Shown in pieces: positions 13,701 through 24,494 of a DNA stretch of 64,000 nt. The notes under the pieces were generated by a model. The model was given only the letters and a program-made list of their open reading frames with translations, was not told the origin of the DNA and ran no database searches. Source of the DNA: Apostichopus japonicus (lineage: Eukaryota > Echinodermata > Holothuroidea > Aspidochirotida > Stichopodidae). The first letter of the stretch is position 1, and each line of letters begins with the position of its first letter. The position numbers and the translations under genes are program-made. The DNA lies in the NCBI RefSeq assembly GCF_037975245.1, contig NC_092572.1:2701501-2765500 (forward strand), written 5' to 3'.

Positions 13701-16307
13701 GGTTGCTACCGAAGGTGAATCTATAGTTTGACACTTCAGTAAGCACGTGTCATTCTTTCTAATTGCTTTTCACTATACCTGTATAAGACATAATCAAGGG
13801 TGATTTAGGGTTGTTATCCACATTTCCTTTCAACTACACAAACATATCAAATAATAATTATCATATCTTCGTGTGTATAGACCAAATGATAGACCTTATT
13901 GATAGCCTTAAAATGCTCCATTCACGTTACAAATTACTTCTTTTCTGGGGAAGGCGCCAATAACTACATAGCCATAGTCTTCTTTTCTTAATCTTGCATC
14001 CGTCCCTTGCTGCGTCGACACATTTCAGAACATTCGAAGAAACTTCATCATACTGAGAGAGTGATATTAATTGCTCATTTTGCTGTACAATGAAGTGAAA
14101 TATTTAGTGTGTTCGTTCTATTCACCTGCATAGTGTGAATACGACTTTGGCAATTGAAAACCTTCCAAAGCAAGTGCTACCATTGTTCAGGCATGTTGTG
14201 TAAGTTGTTCGAGTAAAAAGTTAGCGAAGGGGTGTTAGTTCTCATCGGTTGTGCATCATGTCAACTTTTTGCTGATGAAGTGTCAGATGTATGTTTTTGT
14301 TATTTCATTGTTTTCGTTGGTTTTATCTCCTAATCTGAATGGTCAATTCTGAAAATATTGTGATATATTGTGCTATTATGATATTAACGAGATGACGATT
14401 ACGAGATTATATTACGAGATGATATTCACGACATGATATTTACGAGATGATATTTACGTGAGGATATAGACGAGATGAGATGCCATTGGAGGCATCGATG
14501 TCTCAGTTTTGGTCACCTGGTTCGGTCTCATATGAGATACCAATATTCGAAATACCAACGGTTTTATCAAAAATGTGATCGACCAAAATGTCCATGGTTT
14601 ACTGTGGTGTTTAACAACCTATAGCAGAATACTTCAGCAGTTAATTGTCCCACGTTTAGTCTCGATGGTATAGTTATAGTGTGGACCTTTGCCAGGACAT
14701 ACGTGAGTTAGTGGGAATGGCGTATTACGGAGATAACGCGATGCAAGTTATCGTAGCGTTAACTCCTTATGTACAAATTGCCACGTCATATCATTGTTCC
14801 TTGTGGAAAATATTTACACATTGTAATTACTTAAAATCTGTTCATTTTTGTCAATAGGGACCCAAGTATTGACAGATAGGTATTGAAATGAGGTTTTAAT
14901 TTTTATATATTTTTTTATAATTGAGCTAATTAGATATGTAAATATGCAAATGAGGTTATGATACATACACTGTACTTTCTTTTGCCCATTTGAAATTATT
15001 TTGATGAAATCTGCTGGACTTTTGATAGTTTGATAAGTTCAAGACATGTTATTTTATAAGTAAAATATAATTTGATGTTTGAATGTGAGAAATATGACTG
15101 ATTTTTCCCTCCCCCTCCCCTCCCTCCAAACTACTTGACCTACATGTATTATGTAATACAATGGTAGTCAAGCGTAACGATGAGTCATATAGGCCTATTG
15201 CGCGACTACAGTACATGTATACACAATACATACAGTGTGGCTTACCACAGAGCCTTGTAGAGTAGTTTCTTGTGATTCAGTCAAATCATTTTATCACATG
15301 GTTACTTTCTTCTTTGTATTGTTGTTCTATTAAGGTAGCATACGCCCATCAAAAGCCCCATTGACTTACATACTAACTCACAAAAGTAATGTGGTCTCTC
15401 AGTCTAGATAGAAGTTTTCACTTGCTAAACGCTACCCATCACCGGATAGCTGACAAGTTGGCCTTTCATGGCACTATCAATTTTTTTGTATCATGGCGAT
15501 GTAGATTTTTTGCTATCCGAGCCGGAAGTTTTCGTCACTTGAAACAAATCTCTTCACTCAGTGGTAAACAATTTTCCTACGCTGCTCCTGGCATGCCTAA
15601 ATGGGTCTAAAATTGCCTCAATTGACCCAATGTTCTCACCACATGTACTTCCATTTATGCTCTTCAACATGAAAGCTACAGGAAAAGAAAATTAGATCAT
15701 GATTGATAACAGGTCAAAAAAGATTTTCTCCTGCTGCTTTTTGGCACTTTTCCTGAAGGAGAACAATCGAGCGGATGGATATTGACTCTAATAGGAGTAT
15801 GCCACCTAAAACAATACAGTTTATTTATTCAGAGTTTACCACGACTCACTGTATTGTTTGATTGATTATCGTTGTTATTACCTCACGTTATATTGTTGTG
15901 TATGTATTAGGTTTCACGAATGGCTTGGTTGAGGGATTGTTCCATGTAATGTTGATGTGACCGTTCTATTGGAATTATTCTTGAAGTCGAGAGGAGACCC
16001 AAGTGGTATTAAGTCAAGGTAGTCTATATTATTTCCAGGACGCATGCAGTGGTGTTTTAGGAGATAAACATTTATTTGCTTGAATTTTGTTGATACGTTG
16101 GCTGAATGATAAACTGTAATATATAATGATTAAAAGAGAGAATTGCCCTTGTTATAATGGTTGGCTGCATTTTTACTATCGTTATGTAAACCGTCGTGCA
16201 TTACGATAGTTTAACTGTAGCTTACTTTCATTTTGATTGGATTTTATTGTGTTTGAGTCTGTCGTCTCTGAAATGCCTGTCGGTATATCACCGCTTCAGT
16301 TGGAATA

Positions 16308-16397
<90 letters not shown>

Positions 16398-19300
16398 GAA
16401 AATCGTAATGAGTTGTAAAATCAAGAACAGTGAAAACACTTCCAGCCTCCATATCTATATATTAATATCAAACAAAGAAATTCAAACAGCTTTAACTTAT
16501 TTGTCCCAGGATGTATAATAATATGCCGATATATATATACTGCCAATGACATACATTTATGTAACATGGTGAATTTGCATTAGGCAGGGATGTTAACAAT
16601 AATTAAACAAATTACCTTCTAGATACAAGGGTATTTCCTTCTCGTCTGAGCCAAGTCTGTTAGATGCAATGCATTTGTAGCGGCCTATGTCTCCGAACAG
16701 GACATCATTGATTAATATTGACATTTCTGCAGCAGTTTCGTTCAGGAGCCTTCCCGGTGTAGCTCTGGTCACCGCTAACCAAGACTGGTCATCATCTCGG
16801 TGCTTTGACCAGTAAATTCTTGGTAAAGGAAAGCCAGATGCTTGGCAAACTAAAGTTACATTGCCATTTATCTCAGTAACGTTTGTTGGAGTTGCATAGA
16901 GAGATGTGATCGTAGCTGGATCTTTAACGATATAAACGTAATTAGATTTATTACAATCTACGTCATGACGTTCGCAGATCTACTATCCTGGAGGACGATA
17001 CGTCGCATATTATCTTAAAATGTGATACTTCGTAAAATGCTCAATGGGTTAGAAAGAGACCAAGCTGGAGAGACCCCGATAGTATTCGTGCTTTAATTGT
17101 ATCGCAGGAAACAGACCATGGGCTGGACCGGGGATGGATTTGAGTAGACATAGCAACCGACACAGTGAACCAACCGCTGGCGAAGGGATCCTAAAACAAG
17201 AGGTGTATTTGACGTACCTTATGAAGTTAGCAATCTTCGTGAAACAAGAGTAAATCAGTGCCCTGACCACGAACGTACGTAAATCATACTGTACACTGTC
17301 AATGCGATTAGTAACCGTGACGTACCTCGATATTATCAACTTACCAAACAAATAAACCATGCAGGGTTTGCGGTGGAATGAAAGTAAATAAGCTATATAG
17401 GAAAGTACCAGGTTAAGTCAGAACAATCATAAAATGAGGCAACAATTTTGTCTCACTGCTTTGATACTTGTATATATTTACCATTCTGGGCCTAGCAGTC
17501 CTTACTAATTGCTTGAGCGGTTTCCATAGGAATGCGGGATACGTGTGATTGAAATAAAGTTTAAAATTGTGCAGTTCTACGATCGCTGTATGTATACTTT
17601 CAAAACGGAAAAATATTTCTCAGAAAAAAAGGTTTAAAGGTATAAAACAAGTCTCAATAGTAAAATAGCGTATAATTTTTGATCGGCGCCTAAATGATGA
17701 CATCATTTAGCGTATACATTTAGCGTATACTAAATGCAGCTCTTACTAGCGAATCTATTTATGATTGCATAGGTCTTGTTACTTTACCGTTATTGTTTTG
17801 CTGGTTGAATATGTACATTACATTATTGCTAGTTTAGTAAACCTGCAACAATTAAGAACTCCCAAACCAGACAAGAGCACGTTCGTTTCATTTGGAAGAG
17901 AGCATAGTTTTATGACAATACAGATACTTGGATAAGTCTAAACACCACGACATCCAACTACTAATACTTGAACGTCAATGTGTTTCCTTACTTAATGCGT
18001 TTCTGGTTTGCATTGATATAGATATGATTTGCCAATTCAACGAGCTGTTTTTAAATCAGACCATTGTGACCTAACAGCAGCTTTGTTTTCATTTGGCAAC
18101 ACTATCACCATCAACTTGAAACATTGAAAGGAAAGTGAAAGTTATAATCTCCTAGTGGTTCAATAACAACTAAATTTCACAAAACAGAACTTCCTGAAAA
18201 CTAATTCTCAAGTCAAAATATCACCAACATGCAGCAATAGTTTTGAGAGCTATTTGGACTTAATTAATTAGATAAAGATGGTGGTTAATTAAACATTGCC
18301 ACTGGTCAAATTATATTAACACATGTTTTCAGACTCGTGTGCTTTTTCCCATTACCTCACTATTTAGCTGTATATATAACCCTAATTTCCATATGTTATA
18401 CTTACACGTTACTTCCAGAATGATTGAAGCAGACCTTCTTTCTTCATTGAGTATCTCGCAAGTAAGTTCTTTGGAAAAATAACTTCTTACAGGATGGAAA
18501 ATTAAAGTTGAAGAAAATACTCCATCTGTTCGACGCCGAGTAGAGTTAGTGGATATGTCATTATCATCCAATTTCCAAAGAAAAGAAGGCTGCAAATCTG
18601 CAGTGCCATTCAGCATACACATCACATCAGATGGTGTTCCCTCAGTTAAAGTATCTGGTATTTTTAATATTGGTTTCCCTTTACAAAACGGAAGATAATT
18701 TTGTTTGGACAAATCGATAGTTAAGTATTGATAAATATCCAGCTAATGTTCCATACCTAACCATTGTGTTATAAAAGCATTAAAATAATAACAGCTGTCG
18801 AACAATGGAGACGTTTGTATTAATAAGTTTCTTTATAACCAATTTTATATGGCATACACGTCTGTAAGTTTCATCATTTCTTTGATGCGCATAAAACATG
18901 TTGTAATTATTGTTCAATATCAAGTTAACGTAATTCATTTTTGTAATTGTTGTTTGTTTAATTCTCTGCTTCAAACGCTCTGATCAAGGTACCACAAATC
19001 ATACTTGCATAATTTCTTTTCAAATACTTCAGTCTGGAAAATTAAACATATGGTTACGTTTGGATGTTTAATCTACAATACCTCTTTATGTATCTTGTCA
19101 CCATAGCCTAACCATTTTTGTAGTAAAGTTTAATAACAATGCCCGGCATAATTCGTGTATAAGGAAAGCGTTATTGTTGAAATTAAATACGTTGTTAAAA
19201 CAAAATAATGAAAGCAATAGGCTGGCTTAATTTCTTTTACGTTTACCACTCACTTTTAATATTCAAATATAGAGATATATTCTGCTGTCTTGCTTCACAC

Positions 19301-22300
19301 GTTATGATCGCTCCATCAACACTTGTATCTGCCCTGGAAATTATCAGAACACTTTCTTCGAGGTTAAGCTCAAATTTGGTCAGATTTACTCGGTAAAGAT
19401 TCTGAGACGAGATCAAATCATCAACTGTCCAAATGATGAGCCGACTGCTTCGTATTCCACCAATAACGCTGCAGGTAAGTACCAACATCTCATTCTCAAC
19501 TACAGATACAGTGCCATGAGTTAGGTAAGTCACTCTGTTAACTTCGTCCGTTATCGTAAACTCCTGTACTGATGCTGTTAGATTTTATTGTTACGAAGTA
19601 GAAAAGAAATTTAAATGATTAGTTCTTTACCCTCCTGTACTAATAATATTGGATTTTAAATGTTACCAAGTAGAACAGATATTAAAATTATTTGTTGTTC
19701 TTTACCCTCCTGTACTGATGCAATTAGATTTTAAATGTTACCAAGTAGAAAAAAAAATAGATACTGTATTGTAGTATTATCATTTTTTGTAAGGTCAAAT
19801 TTGAAAAGCTTAGTCTTCAACGTTGAACTGCATAATTAGCTTTGGCCTAATCTGCGCAGTAGAGTCAATCGAGGAACGGAAGCAGCGGACGTTAAGAGCG
19901 TAAACCGAAGATCAAAGTTGCGAGGCTTGGACTTAGCGTACGAATTGCCAGGAACGCTAAGATGTTACAAGACCAAACAGATGATTAGGAAGCTGTGTGT
20001 TCTCTTGCCGCGGACGGATCTAAGGAAATGCCATATATATCTACCTATAGTTAGACCGTTGCAGTACTGGGGGTACTGCCTTACATTCTAACAATAACTT
20101 GATGGTTTGGGATGTTATTATTGTACTCTTGTAAGTCATCTTAGTCAGAACAATGTGAACCACTATCCTGTTCAGTGCTGACCCGTCCTGTGAGAAATGT
20201 TCGGGAGAAAATATCGGAATCAATCATTGAAAATCCATGTCAATTCTGAAGACCGTTTTACGAGTTGTTTGTACTTATATTAGCAACAGAGCGTGGAAAA
20301 GTGATATCAAAATTGGTATTGATCAGATGTTATTAATTAATGTTAGAGTACATGTTGATTGGTATTGTCAATCCTTTCTCTACATTTAATAGATGATATA
20401 TGTTTACCTGCTTTATGGCATGTTGAAGGCCATTAGGTAATACGTCATATGCTGTCATATGGTGGATGGATTTAGCCTGATTTGACCACGATGGTATACA
20501 GTGAAGACAACAACGGATGATGTACAACACGTCTAGTCTAGATATATGGAATTGTGGGATCTCAGGTATAGTTTGAGCCTAATTTCAACACACTTTTAAG
20601 TGTATAGATACGTATAACTAAGTCAGTGTGTGTGTGTGATTCGCATCAAGACAACTTCGTGACCAAATATTGTACTACGAGACAGACCGAACTGTATATT
20701 TCTGAAGTTTGTTATTGTTGCTATTGTTGTGATGAAAATATGTTACTATGTACGATGTCTAGATCCGAGCATGGAATCGTCGGCTCCATATCCTTACACA
20801 AATCTTGCAATGGTTCATATATTCAGTATAACATAAAGGTGTCTGTTTTGTTTGTTACATTTTTCAAACAGTAATTTATTGCATTGGACTTGACAAATAC
20901 CGCACTGCCCTTACAAGTATTATGTCATGTGCTCTTATATGAATAAATCATTGCATTGTATATAGGTTGTAAATATGTTCTGTGTCAATATATCTTTAGC
21001 TGTGATCAGGTTGTAAGAAACATTACTCGGTCTGTTTGCAACAACTCATAAATGAAAAACATGACAGAAGCTCAGGATGACAACACTAACTCATTCTATC
21101 TCATTTAACACACCAAATAGCCTCTTGTGTTGTATCTTCTTTATTCAATATCAAAATACCAAATATGCGGTTATTCCGTAACACGGAATATCTGAACGTA
21201 TTTTTATTCATAATAGCCTCAAAAAATTTAAAGAAAGGAGAGAGTTTGTTAATTCTAACGAAAATTAGAACATGAAAATATGTGATATCACCCAAATTTC
21301 CATATTTTACAACAGATAATACTTAATAGGAACGTTAAAAATATATTCCGGTAATAAATATTTGAAAGACATAATCACCGTATTCCTTTCCAGAATAAAC
21401 TGATTAGTATAATGACGATGTTTAAATACACTGTTTCTGGCGGTTAGGTTTTGGAGGGCAGATTCAATTACATGGAAATGTTCTGAGATTTACCTTGATG
21501 AATAGACGGATTTTTAAAGTTATTTATACCATTTTCTTATTATGAGTCATGCTTTCTAAGACTCCGTTTTTCAATATTTCGTAATTTTTTTAGAAATTCT
21601 TGATGTGTTGGTAGAGTTTAGATACTTTTAAGTAAACCTTGAAAGATGGAAAAACGAAGTATAACATTATTTAATAAGTACATGGACTATTTCCTTCGTA
21701 CATTTTTTATCCTAATGAAAAAAATAATAGGATTGCTACTTACATATCACTGTGAGATCGTACACAGGATCCTGTTGTACTTTATTTAACAAACAGATAT
21801 ATCGACCATTGTCCGAAGCTACAGCGTCTGTAATAGTAAAAGTCGTTATTCCGCCGGATGAATCAAACAATATAGAAGGTGTTCTAGAATTATTCTCTGT
21901 AGTTCCAGATCTTCTGACAAAAACAGGCCTCTCATTGTGCCACAGTTCTACTACTCCAAAGTTAATATAGCTTAAACTAAAGTTAAGATGAACGAAACCG
22001 CCTCCAGCAATAGATATTTCAGAAGACGCTGCAACGAAAATAACAATATGATTCGTTAAGCAATACTGTAAAAACAGCAATAATAGTACAAAACGAATTC
22101 ACCCCTATCGACCATCCGTACCATAATTCATTATTCATGCGATCTGAATATTTCAAGCTTGCATCTTCATCGTTCTTGCTGCAGAAATTAGGTTTATTCT
22201 TTACAAGAAAAGAAGCCACACAACTTTTTTCTACCGTTGCTGCAGACAGGTAGGTTAAAACTTGTTCACATAGAGCTGACTTTTCATTTTGAAACGGTTT

Positions 22301-22509
22301 TTTACTGAAGTTACAATCTAAGTATCAAACACTTAAAGCAAGAACCTTAGTTTCATTAGTATTTCAAAAACCTTAATGTAAGTGTGATAGTACTTAAATT
22401 GCTTACCACAACAAGGAGTAATCAGATAATTTACATTCAACGTACTGAATGCAAACATGGTGAACAGAAGCAGTTTGAACGATCCTTTCGCATTCTGCAG
22501 GGCAGCCAT
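1267..22509 (-). CDS. Gene 1: Ig-domain receptor tyrosine pseudokinase (19 coding exons)
   Basis: The joined model has 3246 coding bases and encodes 1081 aa plus stop. Exons in transcript order are 22407-22509, 21744-22028, 19254-19574, 18406-18678, 16616-16921, 12995-13282, 11213-11491, 10335-10439, 8218-8260, 7727-7860, 7477-7522, 6545-6666, 5411-5644, 4941-5051, 4133-4293, 2922-3035, 2178-2289, 1801-1897 and 1267-1378. All junctions use AG/GT and all phases agree. The order is signal peptide (1-34), six Ig or Ig-like exons (35-618), TM helix (about 628-650), juxtamembrane (to about 768) and kinase fold (about 800-1070). Kinase landmarks are beta3 VTVKVL (K843), alphaC E860, HPS at 940-942 where HRD is usual, DFT at 960-962 where DFG is usual, APE, DVWAFG and a C-terminal CW...RP motif. 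Loss of the catalytic Asp and Asn predicts a pseudokinase that signals by scaffolding or heterodimerisation. The family resembles FGFR/VEGFR-type Ig-RTKs, but I cannot assign an orthologue. Confidence 0.82.
1801..1897 (-). CDS. Gene 1 exon 18: kinase alphaG region
   Basis: A 97 bp exon, phase 1 in and phase 2 out. It reads MSGDAASKSYVQLIGSREKP then ACPDA, matching the RTK alphaG-alphaH segment (usually ...V..LI..G.R...P..CP). It joins in phase to the final exon to give DAIYQLMELCW. Confidence 0.82.
2178..2289 (-). CDS. Gene 1 exon 17: kinase APE and alphaF
   Basis: A 112 bp exon, phase 0 in and phase 1 out. HELVAPEIVKGE contains the APE motif, and TDVWAFGNLLWELFFYG is the near-invariant RTK alphaF segment including the structural Asp. 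The C-lobe is therefore structurally intact. Confidence 0.9.
2922..3035 (-). CDS. Gene 1 exon 16: catalytic loop with HRD and DFG replaced
   Basis: A 38-codon phase 0 exon. FCHPSLRCESVHVDKKGVCK aligns without gaps to the RTK catalytic loop (HRDLAARN then VLVDxxxxCK). HRD reads HPS (940-942) and the metal-binding Asn reads Ser (947). The next residues, LYDFT, place DFT (960-962) on DFG. Both splice sites are good, and the exon is fully open, so the substitutions look fixed rather than accidental. The foldback element at 3118-3718 lies 83 bp upstream. Confidence 0.85.
3118..3718. mobile_element. Foldback/MITE element with iterated TTTCGCCCAAC ends
   Basis: The ends are a perfect 20 bp inverted repeat (3118-3137 and 3699-3718, reading CTGGTCACTTCGCCCAACAA inward). 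Each arm continues with several tandem copies of a TTTCGCCCAACC-like motif, in opposite orientation in the two arms (to about 3212 and from about 3600). The interior has its own direct repeats (GAACTAGTGAA at 3353 and 3548). No transposase is present. It lies in the intron just upstream of the exon encoding the altered catalytic loop. Confidence 0.75.
4133..4293 (-). CDS. Gene 1 exon 15: kinase hinge, alphaD and alphaE
   Basis: A 161 bp exon, phase 1 in and phase 0 out. LNYILFEKMTGKTLKQHLL is the hinge and alphaD. LREYAEQICNGMLFLSNQG is a clear alphaE helix of the FGFR/VEGFR/PDGFR type. Confidence 0.9.
4470..4511. repeat. TA microsatellite
   Basis: About 20 TA dinucleotides with one interruption, in an intron of gene 1. 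Confidence 0.9.
4713..4790. repeat. TA then TG microsatellite
   Basis: About 33 TA repeats followed by six TG repeats, in an intron of gene 1. Confidence 0.9.
4941..5051 (-). CDS. Gene 1 exon 14: kinase alphaC helix
   Basis: A 37-codon phase 1-1 exon. RRHFVKEIGIVKTLDRHSN matches the RTK alphaC helix with its conserved Glu (E860) and the HxNI motif. ILGLCC matches beta4 of RTKs. Confidence 0.87.
5411..5644 (-). CDS. Gene 1 exon 13: kinase N-lobe, degenerate glycine loop
   Basis: A 78-codon phase 1-1 exon. The C-terminal half reads as kinase beta1-beta3: ISDLTIHSKQ, then QRGSFFFCA in place of the GxGxFGxV loop, then MEVTVKVLS with the beta3 lysine (K843). Two of the usual glycines are lost, which would weaken nucleotide binding. 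The first half (about 40 residues, acidic) resembles nothing I know. Confidence 0.75.
6545..6666 (-). CDS. Gene 1 exon 12: linker before kinase fold
   Basis: A 122 bp exon, phase 2 in and phase 1 out. It encodes a mixed polar segment including LTEVTLMSNIG and SLNEKLSKLYGLH that may form helices. It sits where RTKs have the end of the juxtamembrane region. No motif recognised. Confidence 0.62.
7477..7522 (-). CDS. Gene 1 exon 11: acidic juxtamembrane exon
   Basis: A 46 bp exon encoding RDDDFFSRDGITDNA, phase 1 in and phase 2 out, with an ACAAACAG acceptor and a GTGATA donor. No known motif. Confidence 0.6.
7727..7860 (-). CDS. Gene 1 exon 10: juxtamembrane with YEPM motif
   Basis: A 134 bp exon, phase 2 in and phase 1 out. 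It encodes PAIYEPMGTG, in which Y694 lies in a YxxM motif, the class bound by PI3K p85 SH2 domains when phosphorylated. The motif match is seen; its use in signalling is inference. Confidence 0.7.
8218..8260 (-). CDS. Gene 1 exon 9: juxtamembrane stop-transfer
   Basis: A 43 bp exon encoding GRTRGSGNFNKSEDT, basic and cytoplasmic in character. Phase 1 in and phase 2 out match both neighbours, with a TTTCTCACAG acceptor and a GTAAGA donor. Confidence 0.68.
8620..9960 (+). mobile_element. CR1/L2-like LINE remnant (reverse transcriptase 3' part)
   Basis: Broken plus-strand frames spell reverse-transcriptase blocks in order: FDLSAAFDTIDRDILLNRL, then YILYADDTQLYVTCDG with the YADD catalytic box, then ISSWMRENMLALNDCK, then LRRSTSFALWKIG, and finally the C-terminal WNSLPHELR and THLFREYF. 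Several stops and frameshifts show it is dead. A hairpin MITE (8942-9136) interrupts it just after the YADD block. It is antisense to gene 1 within an intron. Confidence 0.85.
8942..9136. mobile_element. Hairpin MITE nested in the LINE
   Basis: The 195 bp segment is close to a full palindrome. The outer 32 bp arms (starting AGTTTTGTACCACAG) match with about three differences, and internal blocks such as CGGTAGCATG and ACTGAGGATA also pair. The LINE reading resumes on the far side, so the MITE inserted later. Confidence 0.75.
10335..10439 (-). CDS. Gene 1 exon 8: transmembrane helix
   Basis: A 35-codon phase 1-1 exon. Charged EEKERS is followed by about 22 hydrophobic residues (FILYIVVAIAILFGVIVLLC), then an Arg at the cytoplasmic edge. 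The GTACGT donor follows. It fixes the type I topology of the receptor. Confidence 0.85.
10560..10584. repeat. TA microsatellite
   Basis: About 12 TA repeats in the intron upstream of the transmembrane exon of gene 1. Confidence 0.85.
11213..11491 (-). CDS. Gene 1 exon 7: Cys-rich membrane-proximal module
   Basis: A 93-codon phase 1-1 exon. It begins DCKENPVHSCSVERN and contains ARLACEIGGE and FYKYENQ, an Ig-like first half. It ends with a dense cysteine cluster, CCTSTERCPQYCQVC, not normal for Ig domains. The GTACGG donor at the low end is the least certain splice site in the gene. Confidence 0.62.
11763..12182. repeat. Tandem repeat, about 110-115 bp, four copies
   Basis: Copies start at about 11763, 11878, 11988 and 12098, each opening with AGAACAAGGCTAATCTCCAG-like sequence and ending in a TATATCTCTGCC-like block. 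The copies are diverged by point changes. They lie in a gene 1 intron. Confidence 0.85.
12995..13282 (-). CDS. Gene 1 exon 6: Ig-like domain 5
   Basis: A 96-codon phase 1-1 exon with NITCKVKQ, IRWIIGRLD and GMVLTCNGG, an Ig C2-like Cys-Trp-Cys set. The donor is GTACGT. Confidence 0.78.
14381..14480. repeat. Short tandem repeat, about 14 bp unit
   Basis: About seven imperfect copies of TTACGAGATGATAT in a row, in the large intron between the Ig4 and Ig5 exons. Confidence 0.75.
15330..15815. mobile_element. Possible MITE with AGGTGGCATACTCC-like ends
   Basis: The left end AGGTAGCATACGCCC and the right end (read inward) AGGTGGCATACTCC are similar inverted termini about 485 bp apart. A third related end sits near 33980. 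No coding capacity is seen. Confidence 0.4.
16306..16394. repeat. TA microsatellite
   Basis: More than 40 TA units, about 220 bp below the Ig4 exon. Confidence 0.92.
16616..16921 (-). CDS. Gene 1 exon 5: Ig domain 4 (I-set)
   Basis: A 102-codon phase 1-1 exon and the most canonical Ig of the protein. It shows NVTLVCQASGFPLP, IYWSKHRDDD, and the I-set signature DIGRYKCIASNRLG. The donor is GTAATT. Confidence 0.87.
18406..18678 (-). CDS. Gene 1 exon 4: Ig domain 3
   Basis: A 91-codon phase 1-1 exon with the C-W-C pattern: DVMCML, SFLWKLDD and KELTCEIL. It includes a basic TRRRTDG turn and ends ILEVT before GTAAGT. Confidence 0.8.
19254..19574 (-). CDS. Gene 1 exon 3: Ig domain 2
   Basis: The exon contains the canonical Ig set VLTCSV, IIWTVDD and DGAIITCEA, with Cys-Trp-Cys spacing typical of an Ig fold. 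The donor is GTGAGT in phase 1. Two in-phase acceptors lie 6 bp apart (exon edge 19574 or 19568), so the domain may begin with ASVQEF or VQEF. Confidence 0.78.
19561..19755. repeat. Three tandem copies spanning an exon acceptor
   Basis: Units of about 71-74 bp start at 19561, 19632 and 19706, each opening CTCCTGTACT on the plus strand. The first copy contains the 3' splice site of gene 1 exon 3. The other two carry degenerate versions of the same acceptor. Confidence 0.75.
21744..22028 (-). CDS. Gene 1 exon 2: Ig-like domain 1
   Basis: A 95-codon phase 1-1 exon. It has the Ig pattern of a central Trp (VELWHN) and the DxGxYxC signature as DNGRYICLL. The first canonical Cys seems to be missing: the strand-B position reads VHLNFSL, with Phe where Cys is usual. 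The fold may therefore lack the standard disulfide. The donor is GTAAGT and the acceptor follows a pyrimidine-rich tract. Confidence 0.75.
22407..22509 (-). CDS. Gene 1 exon 1: signal peptide
   Basis: The chosen start gives MAALQNAKGSFKLLLFTMFA, a typical n-region followed by a hydrophobic core, and the exon ends in phase 1 at a GTAAGC donor. In-frame upstream ATGs at 22602 and beyond would only add a non-hydrophobic extension, so the ATG nearest the hydrophobic core was preferred. Confidence 0.7.
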
Positions 22510-23823
22510 TGCTAACCTTCGCCACAAACAGTGTAGTGTGTTAACAGAATAGAATCTCTGTTTTATTATACGCTGTAAGGTAAAGTACCAAACTGAAAGC
22601 AAGATAGGGACTTATGAAAAGGAAACGAAATCAAAACTACAGTTCTTGGTCGTTTGGAAAATACACAAACACATCCGCTAAATATAGAATGCAACGTTTA
22701 TGGGTAATTCCAAGCAGCTTTTATTTGGGGTGAAATTGCTTTTGAAGCCCTCACTTTCAACTTCCGCCGTAATCAGAGAGCTGATGTAAGGTACTACGAA
22801 CACCTTGCCAATCTGCCCCATATTCAGTACTTTTGTTTTGTGTGATATTCTCATTCTACATATGTTGTTAATTTTTCGAAAAGCTCTTTTTCGTTTACAA
22901 TATAAGCACATTGAAATTTTGATAAATCTGGGAAACTCATTAAATATGTGCAAACTATGACGTGGAGTGTTGCGCTTATGAAAATTTCTTATTTAAGCCC
23001 TTAATAAGTTAACCTCTAATTACATATGAATCATTCGAAGAAGGGGATGTCCTCTTTTCCAAAGAAGACAATAAAATATTTCAAGAAGTCGCCTTATGCC
23101 ATAAACGTGCGTTCAGTGTCCTTGAACCGAGGGTTGTGAAAACGAAGGGATAAGATAACAGAAAATTAGTCAGTCACTCCTTGTACATCATCGATGTGCA
23201 TAACTAGCTAATGTTTATTCATAAATAAAACTAGAATTCAGAAATGACTTGTAAAACGGTCAATCTTTGATGGATTTTGATGGGAGTTGCAGCAAATTTC
23301 ATGACCTCTGTGGCCTATTAGAGTGATTGGGACAATGTTTTCCATAGGTGTCCGTAGACCTTAAACAGGTACACACAAACGTTTTGACGTCAACAAAGTA
23401 ATAATGAGCTTTCCGTTCATTTATTTACGTTCAAGTAAGAAATTCGTGGTATTAAATCGCATCCAGGTAAGCAGTGGTTGGGCTATACCAATATTCGCTG
23501 AGGGGTTAATGACTTCAATCTTTAACTAACGATGTAAGTAATGCAAGTAAATTTGGTACCAAGTATGAACATTATGTTATGAAAGTACGCGAAGTTAACT
23601 TTTTAAATTGGGACATCTTGCGTTATAATTATAACTGTATATACGTGTAGAAAATATTTCCGTTGGTATTCACTGCAAGCTTTGAGTACAGGGGTGTGCC
23701 GAAGAGAAGTTTTCTCTTACACTGTGGAATATATCATTAAGCTCTTTATTGGTTGTCTGATCAAATTAGTCTACAATATGTGTATCTAATGAGACTATAT
23801 TCCAGTGAAGATCAGGAAGTCAT

Positions 23824-24146
23824 ATTCCTTCGTACCAGTTACGTAGACAGATGTCCGATACACCAGACACTAATATGACCTACTTGAAACTGTATATGAG
23901 CATCATGACGGTTGTGAGTATGTATTGTTATTTAAGGGGACACGGTCACAGCTAGCTGGAAGCGATCATGTGATATATAGATTCCTTTCCTATTCCTTTC
24001 GTATCAGTTATACGTAGACAGATGCCCGATACACCGGACACTGATATTACCTACTTGAAACTTTATATGAGCATCATGCCGGTTGTTCGTACGTAATTTT
24101 TTTTCGTAAGGGGACACGGTCACAGATAGCTGGTAGCGGACATGTG

Positions 24147-24157
<11 letters not shown>
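23824..24157. repeat. Tandem duplication, about 170 bp, two copies
   Basis: Copies at about 23824-23991 and 23992-24157 share blocks such as GTAGACAGATG, CCTACTTGAAACT, TATATGAGCATCATG and GGGGACACGGTCACAG. The second copy runs directly into the microsatellite. Confidence 0.85.
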
Positions 24158-24197
<40 letters not shown>

Positions 24198-24291
24198 TGT
24201 ATGTATGTATGTATGTATGTATGTATGTGTGTGTGTGTATGTATGTATGTATGTATGTATGTATGTATGTATGTATGTATGTATGTATGTA

Positions 24292-24325
<34 letters not shown>

Positions 24326-24435
24326 CATACATACATACATACATACATACATACATACATACATACATACATACATACATACATACAGACATACACACAT
24401 ACATACACACATACATACATACATACATACATACA

Positions 24436-24471
<36 letters not shown>

Positions 24472-24494
24472 TACATACATACATACATGCATAC

